From Opitutia bacterium (GTDB taxonomy: Bacteria > Verrucomicrobiota > Verrucomicrobiia > Opitutales > Opitutaceae), in NCBI GenBank assembly GCA_947461205.1, contig CANHJG010000032.1, positions 1 through 44,917 of the forward strand: a DNA stretch of 44,917 nucleotides, given 5' to 3'. The notes under the pieces are model-generated. The model ran no database searches. It was not told where the DNA came from and was given only the letters and a program-made list of their open reading frames with translations. Shown here in pieces: positions 7,517 to 14,991 of this stretch (positions within the stretch are counted from its first letter, which is position 1; each line of letters starts with the position of its first letter). The position numbers and the translations under genes were made by a program.

Positions 7517-8752
7517 ATGTTTCGTTTCTCTTTTCCCGGTCTCATCCTCATCCTGGTAGCTGCCATCGTAGGCAGGCCGTTCGCCGCTCAACCGACGGAC
7601 GATGCCGCGCTCCTGCGGCGCGTGGCGGATGAGGTCCTGCGGCAGACGTCGCGACGGCTGATCGACCGCTCCACCGGGCAGACGTTTACCAACAGCGCCG
7701 GGCTTCCGTTGAAACCGGAGATCAGTATCGAAAGCAAATTCAACGCTTGGTTCTACCAGACGTGGCTCCTCACCGATGGCATGCGGCGCACCGCGAGTGC
7801 GCTGGGCGAGCCGGAATATCGGAATTACGGCGAGCAGAATCTCGCCTTCAGCTACGCGCACCTCGACTACTTTCAGCGCCAGCAAGCCGCCGGGATGAAG
7901 GCCGCTCCGGTGGGCGACGGTGCGCTGTCGCCGATCGGGTTTTATTTTCGGCTCACGGATCTGTGGCACACCGGACTCGCGCCGCTGGTCGTCGAACGTT
8001 ACGCGAAAACAAAAGACCCGCGTTACGAACCCTACCTCGCGCGGATCGCCGAGTATCTCGCCCAATCGGCGCGCTTGCCCGACGGTACGTTGCACCGCGC
8101 GCGCGGCCGACTGATGGCGGACGATCCCTACATGACCGTGCCCTACTTGGTGCGGATGCACCGTCTGACCGGCGAGGCCCGCCGCCTCGATGATGCCGTG
8201 CAACAACTCCTCGGCACCAACCGCCTCCTCTTCCACCCCGAGCGCGGCTGGTATCGGCACGCCTGGGACGTGAAGGCGCAGGCTCCGCTCGGCGAATTCT
8301 GGGGCCGCGCCAATGGATGGATGATGCTCACGCAAGTGGAGTTGCTCGCCGCGCTGCCAGTCTCCCATCCCGCGCGGGCCAAGGTGCTGGCGGTTTTCGT
8401 CGCGCATGCCGAGGGCCTCCGTCGCGCCCAGGATCCGGCCGGCGGTTGGCACCAATTGCTCGATCATCCTGCGTCGTGGATCGAGACCTCGTCCACCGGC
8501 ATGTTTGTCTACGGCCTCGCCCGCGGCGTGAACGAAGGCTGGCTCGACCGCACGTGGGCGGAGCCGGCGCGGAAAGGTTGGCACGCGTTGAAGCAGAAAG
8601 TCACCGCCGAAGGAGACATCATGGATGTGTGCGGCTCCACGGACGTGGGTGATGTGGGCTACTATCTCAAACGCCCGCGTTTACAGGGCGACCTGCACGG
8701 CTTCGGCCCCTTCCTGCTCTCGGCCGGGGAGATTCTGCGCATGGGGCGTTGA
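7517..8752 (+). CDS. GH105 unsaturated rhamnogalacturonyl hydrolase-like protein
   Basis: A 411-residue protein with a signal peptide (about 1-24, ending PFAA). The body is an alpha/alpha-barrel of the GH88/GH105 type. Key segments are WFYQTWLLTDGMRR, MADDPYMTVPYLVRMHRLTG (about 200-218, with the catalytic-region Asp pair), FWGRANGWMMLTQVELL, GGWHQLLD and SSTGMFVYGLARGV. These enzymes hydrate the unsaturated uronic acid left by polysaccharide lyases on rhamnogalacturonan, ulvan or similar chains, releasing it. The exported location and nearby sulfatase fit breakdown of an acidic, possibly sulfated, plant or algal polysaccharide. The alternative is a GH88-like enzyme acting on glycosaminoglycans. 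Confidence 0.87.
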   Translation: MFRFSFPGLILILVAAIVGRPFAAQPTDDAALLRRVADEVLRQTSRRLIDRSTGQTFTNSAGLPLKPEISIESKFNAWFYQTWLLTDGMRRTASALGEPEYRNYGEQNLAFSYAHLDYFQRQQAAGMKAAPVGDGALSPIGFYFRLTDLWHTGLAPLVVERYAKTKDPRYEPYLARIAEYLAQSARLPDGTLHRARGRLMADDPYMTVPYLVRMHRLTGEARRLDDAVQQLLGTNRLLFHPERGWYRHAWDVKAQAPLGEFWGRANGWMMLTQVELLAALPVSHPARAKVLAVFVAHAEGLRRAQDPAGGWHQLLDHPASWIETSSTGMFVYGLARGVNEGWLDRTWAEPARKGWHALKQKVTAEGDIMDVCGSTDVGDVGYYLKRPRLQGDLHGFGPFLLSAGEILRMGR

Positions 8753-8928
8753 TGGGCCGGGGGCTGCGCGCGGCAATCCTGCCGGACGAGATTTGCTGGC
8801 CTGAGTTGCCTAGCGGTTGTCCGCCAGCCTGACGACCGCTCCCACTCGGCTCTTTCAAAGAGTCGGTATTGTGGAGACCGTTCGTGCAGGGAAGATCCCC
8901 TTGATCCATCGTTTGTTCTTCCGTCCCC

Positions 8929-10269
8929 ATGAAACGTCGCACCTTCCTCACCACCCTTGGCGCCGCCTCCGCCTCCAGCGTCATCGTCGCCGCCGAGCCA
9001 CCGCCGACTTTGCGCACGGTTTCGACCGACGTGCTCGTGATCGGTGGCGGCACGGCCGGCACCATCGCAGCGATCCAGGCTGGGCGGCTCGGCGCGCGCA
9101 CGATCCTGGTCGAATCTGGCAGCCAACTCGGTGGCACCACGACCACGGGCGGGGTCGATTTCCCCGGGCTGTTTCACGCCTGGGGCAAACAAGTCATCGC
9201 CGGCATCGGCTGGGAACTGGTCGTCGAGGCCGTGAAGTTAAACAGTGGCGACCTCCCCGATTTCACGAAGCCCACGGGGCGCCAACACTGGCGGCATCAG
9301 GTCCGCATCTGCGGCAATCTCTACGCCGCCCTCGCCGAGGAAGCGTGCGGGAAGGCCGACGTGCAACTCCGCTACTACGAGTCGCCGGTCTCCGTCACGG
9401 CGACCCCTGACGGCTGGCGCGTGCGCCTCGGTGGCAAGGGCACGAGTGTCGAGGTCGTGACGAAGCAGCTCATCGATTGCACCGGCAACGCCTCGGTCGT
9501 CGGTCTCGCCGGTTTCGACCGCCTGCGCGAAAAAAATCGCCAGCCTGGCACACTCATTTACCGCCTCGGCGGCTACGATCTGGCGACGATCGACCTGAAT
9601 GCGCTGCAGGCGAAACTCGTCGCCGCTCGTAAATCCGGCGTGCTCAAGCCCACCGATATCAACGGCAGTATCGCGGGCTTTCTCGGCAAGGGGGGCGAAA
9701 GCGGTAATCACATCCCCGGCGCTGATTCCTCGACCTCCGAAACGCACAGCGCGACGAACATCCTGGGCCGGCAGTCGCTCCTGCGCGTCGTGCGTTTTCT
9801 CAAAGAGGAGCCGGCCTTTGCCCTGATGACCATCGAGCGCCTGCAGACTGAGACCGGTATTCGCGAGACGTTTCGCATTATTGGCGAGGCGCAGATCACG
9901 CACGAGGACTACACCTCCGGCCGCGTGTTCGCGGATGCGGTGGCGCATTCGTTTTATCCGATCGATCTCCATTACGAAGGCGGCGTGACGCCCAAACACC
10001 TCACCGAGGGCATCGTGCCCACGATCCCGCTCCGTGCGCTGATTCCGAAAGCCAGCAAGAACCTCCTCGTCGCCGGCCGCTGTCTCAGCAGCGACCAACT
10101 GGCCAACTCCGCGCTGCGCGTCCAAGCCTCGTGCATGGCGATGGGCCAGGCCGCCGGCGCGACTGCCGCGCTCGCCGCCCAGACCGGCACGACGCCGCTG
10201 CAAGTGCCGGTGGCACACATCCGCCGCGAGTTGGCCCGGCACAGGGCCATCGTGCCCGCCGCCGTCTGA
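8929..10269 (+). CDS. Tat-exported FAD-dependent oxidoreductase (FAD_oxidored family)
   Basis: A 446-residue protein beginning MKRRTFLTTLGAASASS, a twin-arginine-like leader. Residues about 35-65 form the FAD-binding Rossmann site (VLVIGGGTAGTIAAIQAGRLG, with a terminal Glu in ILVES). The C-terminal part has LLVAGRCLSSDQLANSALRVQ and MAMGQAAGATAAL, the closing FAD-contact segment of the PF12831 family. These exported flavoproteins are abundant beside sugar-degrading genes in Planctomycetes and Verrucomicrobia. Their substrates are mostly unproven. The 176 bases upstream hold no gene. Confidence 0.85.
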   Translation: MKRRTFLTTLGAASASSVIVAAEPPPTLRTVSTDVLVIGGGTAGTIAAIQAGRLGARTILVESGSQLGGTTTTGGVDFPGLFHAWGKQVIAGIGWELVVEAVKLNSGDLPDFTKPTGRQHWRHQVRICGNLYAALAEEACGKADVQLRYYESPVSVTATPDGWRVRLGGKGTSVEVVTKQLIDCTGNASVVGLAGFDRLREKNRQPGTLIYRLGGYDLATIDLNALQAKLVAARKSGVLKPTDINGSIAGFLGKGGESGNHIPGADSSTSETHSATNILGRQSLLRVVRFLKEEPAFALMTIERLQTETGIRETFRIIGEAQITHEDYTSGRVFADAVAHSFYPIDLHYEGGVTPKHLTEGIVPTIPLRALIPKASKNLLVAGRCLSSDQLANSALRVQASCMAMGQAAGATAALAAQTGTTPLQVPVAHIRRELARHRAIVPAAV

Positions 10270-10296
10270 AGCGCGACATCCCGCGCCGCCCGCACT

Positions 10297-10545
10297 TCCC
10301 CACCGCCCACCGCTTCGTGCCCGTACGGACGAAGCGGTTGCCCGGCGAGATCGCGACGCTGGCGCGGTGGCGCGTGCGGTCGCCGTCGTCGTTGAAATTC
10401 GCCGTGGGGCGCCGCGTGAACTCGCTGCCGCCGGGCTGGATCACGGACCCGTTGGCGTCGAAATTCATCACGGAGAGATTGCCGTCACCGGCGGTGGGGG
10501 AGCCTTGGTCGTCGGACTTGCTGCCGGGTCCGCCGGGCGGTCGAA
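10297..10545 (-). pseudogene. Probable PQQ-like beta-propeller remnant (C-terminal blade)
   Basis: The 617-base gap 10270-10886 has no convincing gene. On the minus strand a stretch reads GSPTAGDGNLSVMNFDANG, then RTRHRASVAISPGNRFVRTG and TKRWAVGK. This resembles the last blades of PQQ_2-type propeller proteins, whose pattern is SPTAGDGKLFFMN... then ASVAISAGNLFVRTGTKLFCVGK. There is no start, no stop at the expected place, and no continuous homology upstream. It is the kind of protein often found next to sulfatases and Gfo/Idh genes. The match is by memory of the family pattern only, so confidence is moderate. Confidence 0.45.
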
Positions 10546-10886
10546 CGGGGCCTTGGGGGGCACGCGATTTCGGCGTCCCCGGTTTTCGGTCGACCATCCG
10601 CACCTGCTCCCTCGCAGCCTGCGCGTTTCCGTGCGGCGAGGTTCGCGGCTCTGCGGCGGTGCAGCGATCGTCGAGGCGATCAGCCAGGACCGGATCACCG
10701 CCTGGGCGCGGCCTATCCTCGTCGACCAGGGTGACCTGCTGTGGGCACGTGACCGACCCCACCTCAGGGGCCATTTTCCTGAATTCAGCCGTCAACCGAA
10801 CCACGACCGGTGCAATCGAAACACTCCGCCACCCAAGCTGAACGGTTCGAATGGATCGGCCCCGAGCCCAGCACCAGGATCTCCGC

Positions 10887-12005
10887 TCACACGGTGATCT
10901 CGATCCGCTTCCCGCCCTCCGCCGCCGAGCGGTAAATCGCTTCGACGATGATCATGTCGCGGCGGCCCATTTCGCCTGGCACGTCCGACTCACGGCCTTC
11001 GCGCACGCATTGCGCGATATGGTCGAGTTGGCGCGCCTGCTGGTTCACGGCCGGCTCGAAGCTGATCTTCCCTTTGCTCGAGTCCCCCTGAAGCCCGTTG
11101 TAGGAAAATGCGGGTTCGATCTGCACCCAGCCCTGGTCCGACTCGCCGCGGAAGCGATTGATTCCGCCGTTGTAGCTCGTGATGAAATCCGCCCGGGTCC
11201 CGTCGGCATACTCCATCGCCCACTCGATCGTTTCCTCGACGTCCTGGAAGAACTCCGGGCGCTTCTTCGGTTGCTCCTTGGCCACAATCGCCACCGGTAC
11301 GGCCTCGCCCGTCGCGATGCCCGCCGCCTGGATCGAGTAAATCCCGAGATCCATCAGCGGCCCGCCGCCCGCGAGTTTCTTTTCCGCCCGCCACTGGGGC
11401 TGCGTGAGCGTAAAACCGAACCCGCCGCTCATCTTCTTGTACGGCCCGACCGCCGGGTCCTTCGCGAGCCGCGCCACCTCCGCGAAATACGGATCGAAAT
11501 GCAGCCGGTAACCCACCGAAAGTTTCACCTTGGCCGCCCGGCACGCCGCGATCATCGCGTCGCACTCCGCCACGGAAATCCCCATCGGTTTTTCCGTGAT
11601 GACGTGCTTCCCCGCCTTCGCCGCCGCGATCACGTGGTCGCGGTGCAGGGCGTTCGGCGTGACGACATAGACGAGATCGATGGTCGGGTTGTCCGCGATG
11701 CGGGCCATCGTGTCGTAGGAATAAATTGCCTTCTCGGGAAACCCGAAGACCTGCGACCAGTTGCGGCCCTTTTCCGGCGTGCCGGTGATCACACCCGTGA
11801 TCTGCACGTTCTGCGTGAGCTTGAGTGCCGGCGCGAGCTGGCCCGACGCGTAGCCGCCGAGACCGAGGATCGCGATGCCGAGCTTCGGCGGCGGCAATTC
11901 GGCCGTGCGTCCGGGCGGCGCCAGGGCGACCGCCGCGGTGCCTAGGGCCGCTTGACCGATGAAGCGGCGTCGCGTCAGCAGGGGGCTGGGTTGGGCGCGG
12001 TTCAT
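10887..12005 (-). CDS. Tat-exported Gfo/Idh/MocA oxidoreductase, glucose-fructose oxidoreductase-like
   Basis: A 372-residue protein with a Tat leader (LTRRRFIGQAALG, 10-22). Residues about 42-60 carry the dinucleotide site (LGIAILGLGGYASGQL). The catalytic motif EKPMGISVAECDAMI and LSVGYRLHFDP follow. The segment KLAGGGPLMDLGIYSIQ has Asp-x-Gly-Ile-Tyr rather than the common D-x-G-x-H, as in Zymomonas glucose-fructose oxidoreductase. Such exported enzymes hold NADP tightly and oxidise sugars. Its start overlaps the stop of the upstream DUF1080 gene by four bases (ATGA), so the two are translationally coupled and probably act on the same sugar. Confidence 0.9.
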   Translation of the reverse strand: MNRAQPSPLLTRRRFIGQAALGTAAVALAPPGRTAELPPPKLGIAILGLGGYASGQLAPALKLTQNVQITGVITGTPEKGRNWSQVFGFPEKAIYSYDTMARIADNPTIDLVYVVTPNALHRDHVIAAAKAGKHVITEKPMGISVAECDAMIAACRAAKVKLSVGYRLHFDPYFAEVARLAKDPAVGPYKKMSGGFGFTLTQPQWRAEKKLAGGGPLMDLGIYSIQAAGIATGEAVPVAIVAKEQPKKRPEFFQDVEETIEWAMEYADGTRADFITSYNGGINRFRGESDQGWVQIEPAFSYNGLQGDSSKGKISFEPAVNQQARQLDHIAQCVREGRESDVPGEMGRRDMIIVEAIYRSAAEGGKRIEITV

Positions 12006-13033
12006 TTGACCACCGGCCGGAGGACGATGTTGCGATAGGACACCGTGCCGTGGTCACCCTGCAGGTAGAGCGGGCCCGGCCTAAGCTGATCGGACCACAT
12101 CGCACCGCCGGTGCAGCCGGCCGCCGGCTGATTGTCGATGATCGTCTTGCCGTTCAGGACGACCGTCACGTGGCGGTCGACGAGGGTCAGAGCGAGCGTC
12201 TGCCACTCACCCGCGGGTTTTTCGGCGGCGACGCTCGGCGTGATGCGGCTGTAGAGCGCGCCCATGTTGTGCGAATCGAGCGGCTTGCCGAAAGAATCGA
12301 ACACCTGGATTTCATAGATGCCGCGCAGGTAGACGCCGCTGTTGCTCCCGGCGGGCACGCTGACTTCGAGCGTGAGAGTGAAGTCCTCGAATTCTTTTTC
12401 CGTGCGGAGATTGGCCGTGCGCTTCGCGGGCGTGCCCGGCGCGTGCTTTGGCACGAGGTTCGACAACACGCCGCCTTCGACCTTCCACGCGCTCTCGACC
12501 TTGTCCTCTTTTGCTTTCCAGCCGGTCAGGTCCTTGCCGTTGAAGAGCGTGATGGGTTCGCCGAATTTCACCTTCTGCAGATCGGGCCGGGGCGGCAGCG
12601 CGGGGATGCGTTTGCCCGTGAATGGGGCGCTGTCGTAGGCCGTGCCATTTACTTTCGGGGCCAGCAGGGTGAGCTGCAGCGTGTCGCCCTCGCCCAGTTT
12701 GGCGGTGATGGCTTCCGTGAATTGCTGGGTGCGCACGACCTTGCCGGCGGCATCTTTGCGCGGCACGTCACGGGTGCGGGTCACAATCAGACTGTCCTCG
12801 GTGATCACCACGCTCGAGACGGGCACCACGCTGCCACCACCCCACAGGATCGTGCCGTCGTAGTAGCCTTTTTCTTTTTTCACTTCGAGCCAGCCGGCGG
12901 CCCCGTTCGGCAGCGTCAGCGCCCAGCGTCCGAGGAACGCCTCGTTGGGGGCTGCGGCCAGCCGGCCCGCCCCGAGCGCCACGCCGAGCGCCGTCAATTG
13001 CAACACCACCTGGACCACACGGGAGGTTTTCAT
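12002..13033 (-). CDS. DUF1080 (3-keto-disaccharide hydrolase-like) exported protein
   Basis: A 343-residue protein starting MKTSRVVQVV with a signal peptide (about 1-28). An N-terminal beta domain (30-145, LGRWALTLPNGAAGW) is followed by a PF06439 jelly-roll (150-343): ITLFNGKDLTGWKAKE, WKVEGGVLSN, DFTLTLEVSVPAGSNSGVYL, IYEIQVFDSFG, and LYLQGDHGTVSYRNIVLRP. PF06439 members characterised in recent years act on 3-keto-glycosides made by a Gfo/Idh or other 3-dehydrogenase. Here it is cotranscribed with such an oxidoreductase (4-bp overlap). The frame is open far upstream, but the signal peptide and the divergent gene at 13142 fix the start. Confidence 0.88.
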   Translation of the reverse strand: MKTSRVVQVVLQLTALGVALGAGRLAAAPNEAFLGRWALTLPNGAAGWLEVKKEKGYYDGTILWGGGSVVPVSSVVITEDSLIVTRTRDVPRKDAAGKVVRTQQFTEAITAKLGEGDTLQLTLLAPKVNGTAYDSAPFTGKRIPALPPRPDLQKVKFGEPITLFNGKDLTGWKAKEDKVESAWKVEGGVLSNLVPKHAPGTPAKRTANLRTEKEFEDFTLTLEVSVPAGSNSGVYLRGIYEIQVFDSFGKPLDSHNMGALYSRITPSVAAEKPAGEWQTLALTLVDRHVTVVLNGKTIIDNQPAAGCTGGAMWSDQLRPGPLYLQGDHGTVSYRNIVLRPVVK

Positions 13034-13141
13034 CGGGAAGAAAAAAGCAGGTCCCACAGTGCGCGCTGCCGCCGCCGCGTCGAGAAACAATCCGCTCGCC
13101 GTGCATCCTCCCCGTTGCGTTATTCGTCCTACCCCTCGCCC

Positions 13142-14395
13142 ATGATTCGTCCTCTTGTCGCCTTGCTTTCCGGCCTCGCCCTGCCTTTCGCGACTCTCGC
13201 CGACGCCCCGCGCGCCGTCTCCTTTGAGAAACTCACCCTCACCTCCGAATACTGGTGCGACGGCGTGAACGCCGCCGACCTCAACGGTGACGGCAAGAGG
13301 GATGTCGTCGCCGGACCGTTTTGGTACGCCGGCCCCGACTTCAAGACCCGGCACACCTTCTATGAGCCGGTGCAGCAGGAGCTCGAGAAGACGCCGACGA
13401 ACTCGATGTTCACCTTCATCGCCGATTTCAACGGCGACGGCCGCCCCGACATTCTCGTGCTCGGCCGCGTGCTGTTCCATCAGGCATTCTGGTATGAGAA
13501 CCCCGGTGCTGCCGCGGCCACCCGGCCCGATGCCCGCTGGAAAAAACACTTCGTGGCCAACCGGGTCTTCGGCGAGTCCCCGCTCTTTGTCGACGTCGAT
13601 GGCGACGGCAAACCCGAGCTCGTCTCCATCTCCGGCAACGTCGCCGCCGACAAAATCAAGCAGTGGGGCTGGTACGCGCCGAACTGGGCTGCGCCCGACG
13701 AGCCGTGGAAATTCGTTCCCGTCACCGAGCCGGCCGAGTTCAACCATTACTACCACGGCGAGGGGGTGGGCGATCTCAACGGCGACGGCCGCGCCGACCT
13801 CGTGACGAACGAAGGCTGGTGGGAACAGCCCGCCCAAGGTGCGTCGGCCGGCACGCTCTGGAAAAAGCACGCGTTCACTTTCAGTTCTGACCGCGGCGGG
13901 GCGCAGATCCTCGTCACCGACGTCAACGGCGATGGGCGGGCCGACGTGGTCACCGCCCTCAACGCCCACGGCTGGGGCCTTGCGTGGTTCGAGCAGAAGC
14001 GCGACGCCGCCGGCGCGATCACCTTCGTCGAACACAAGCTGATGGGCACGCGCGCCGAGGAGAAAACCTACGGCGTCGCCTTTTCGCAGCCCCATGCTCT
14101 CACGCTCGCCGACCTCGACGGCGACGGTCTGCCCGACGTCGTCACCGGCAAGCGCCGCTGGGCCCACGGCCCGACCGGTGACGTCGAACCGATGGGTACC
14201 CCGGTCAACTACGCCTTTCTGCTCCGCCGCGATGCGGCTGCACCCGGCGGCGCGCGCTTCGTCCCCCGGCTCATCGACGATGCGTCCGCGCTTGGCACTC
14301 AAGTCGAAGCCGTCGATGTCAATGGCGACGGCATCCCCGACATCCTCACCGCCTCGAAGCTCGGCGTCTTTGTTTTTCGCACGAAACGGCCATGA
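13142..14395 (+). CDS. Exported VCBS/FG-GAP seven-repeat beta-propeller protein
   Basis: A 417-residue protein with a signal peptide (1-20, ending TLADA). Seven calcium-loop repeats of the form D-x-N/D-G-D-G-x-x-D/E are spaced along the chain: DLNGDGKRD, DFNGDGRPD, DVDGDGKPE, DLNGDGRAD, DVNGDGRAD, DLDGDGLPD and DVNGDGIPD. This suggests a closed seven-bladed integrin-like propeller. Such proteins bind sugars or partner proteins at the cell surface; no catalytic residues are obvious. It is the first gene of a tightly overlapping operon (ATGA overlap with the next gene) and is divergent from the DUF1080/GFOR pair across a 108-base intergenic region. Confidence 0.87.
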   Translation: MIRPLVALLSGLALPFATLADAPRAVSFEKLTLTSEYWCDGVNAADLNGDGKRDVVAGPFWYAGPDFKTRHTFYEPVQQELEKTPTNSMFTFIADFNGDGRPDILVLGRVLFHQAFWYENPGAAAATRPDARWKKHFVANRVFGESPLFVDVDGDGKPELVSISGNVAADKIKQWGWYAPNWAAPDEPWKFVPVTEPAEFNHYYHGEGVGDLNGDGRADLVTNEGWWEQPAQGASAGTLWKKHAFTFSSDRGGAQILVTDVNGDGRADVVTALNAHGWGLAWFEQKRDAAGAITFVEHKLMGTRAEEKTYGVAFSQPHALTLADLDGDGLPDVVTGKRRWAHGPTGDVEPMGTPVNYAFLLRRDAAAPGGARFVPRLIDDASALGTQVEAVDVNGDGIPDILTASKLGVFVFRTKRP

Positions 14396-14991
14396 CCCTC
14401 CCCTCGCTCCTGCGCCCCGCGCTCTTGGCCGCCCTCCTTGGGCCGCCCGTGCTCCCCGCCCAACCCGCGCTCGCCCCGGGCGAGGTCCTGATCGAGCGCG
14501 TTATGCTCCCCGAGGCCCGCGCCGGCAGCTTCGCCTTCGGCCTGCCGGGCGGCGTCAACGTCTGCTACGACCCGACTCGCGGCGGCGTGAACTACGCGTG
14601 GACCGGCGGCTTCATCGATCTCACCAACGTCCGCCCCGTCAACAAGCTCATCAAGGCCGCCACGCTGCTCGGTCCCGTCGTCTACCGCGAGACGGGCGCG
14701 TCGCCCCTGCGCCGCGGCGATGCCGCCCGCGAACCGGTGGTCGAGTTCAAGGGCTACACGCTGCGCGACTCGGCCGTCGAACTCCGCTACACCGTCGATG
14801 GCGCACCGGTCGCCGAGACCCTTTCCGCCTTGCCCAACGCCGCCGGTTTCAAGCGCACCTTCCGCTTCGACCGGGCCGGCGCCGACGCGAAGTGGCTTTA
14901 TGTTGTCGCCGGGCAGCCCGCGACGGCCCTCACGCGCGATGCCGCGGGCACGTTTACCCTCGAGACCCGCTTCGGAAAGGCCGCGCCATGA
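14392..14991 (+). CDS. Small exported protein related to a domain of PVC cytochrome fusions
   Basis: A 199-residue protein with a signal peptide (about 1-27) and a beta-rich body. Recognisable stretches are GGVNVCYDPTRGGVNYAWTGGFIDL and VVEFKGYTLRDSAVELRYTVDG, similar to a domain usually embedded in large Verrucomicrobia and Planctomycetes cytochrome c fusion proteins. Here it is a separate gene with four-base ATGA overlaps on both sides, locking its synthesis to the VCBS protein and the cytochrome protein. It probably packs against the cytochrome protein as a subunit. Function is not known; there is no heme motif and only one Cys in the mature part. Confidence 0.75.
   Translation: MTLPSLLRPALLAALLGPPVLPAQPALAPGEVLIERVMLPEARAGSFAFGLPGGVNVCYDPTRGGVNYAWTGGFIDLTNVRPVNKLIKAATLLGPVVYRETGASPLRRGDAAREPVVEFKGYTLRDSAVELRYTVDGAPVAETLSALPNAAGFKRTFRFDRAGADAKWLYVVAGQPATALTRDAAGTFTLETRFGKAAP

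Noticed and set aside
10840-10870. tRNA T-loop-like GGTTCGAA
   Set aside because: No matching acceptor stem, anticodon arm or D-arm can be drawn around it.
13034-14302. N-terminal extension of the DUF1080 frame
   Set aside because: The minus-strand frame stays open far upstream, but that part is antisense to the VCBS gene and lies before a clear signal peptide.
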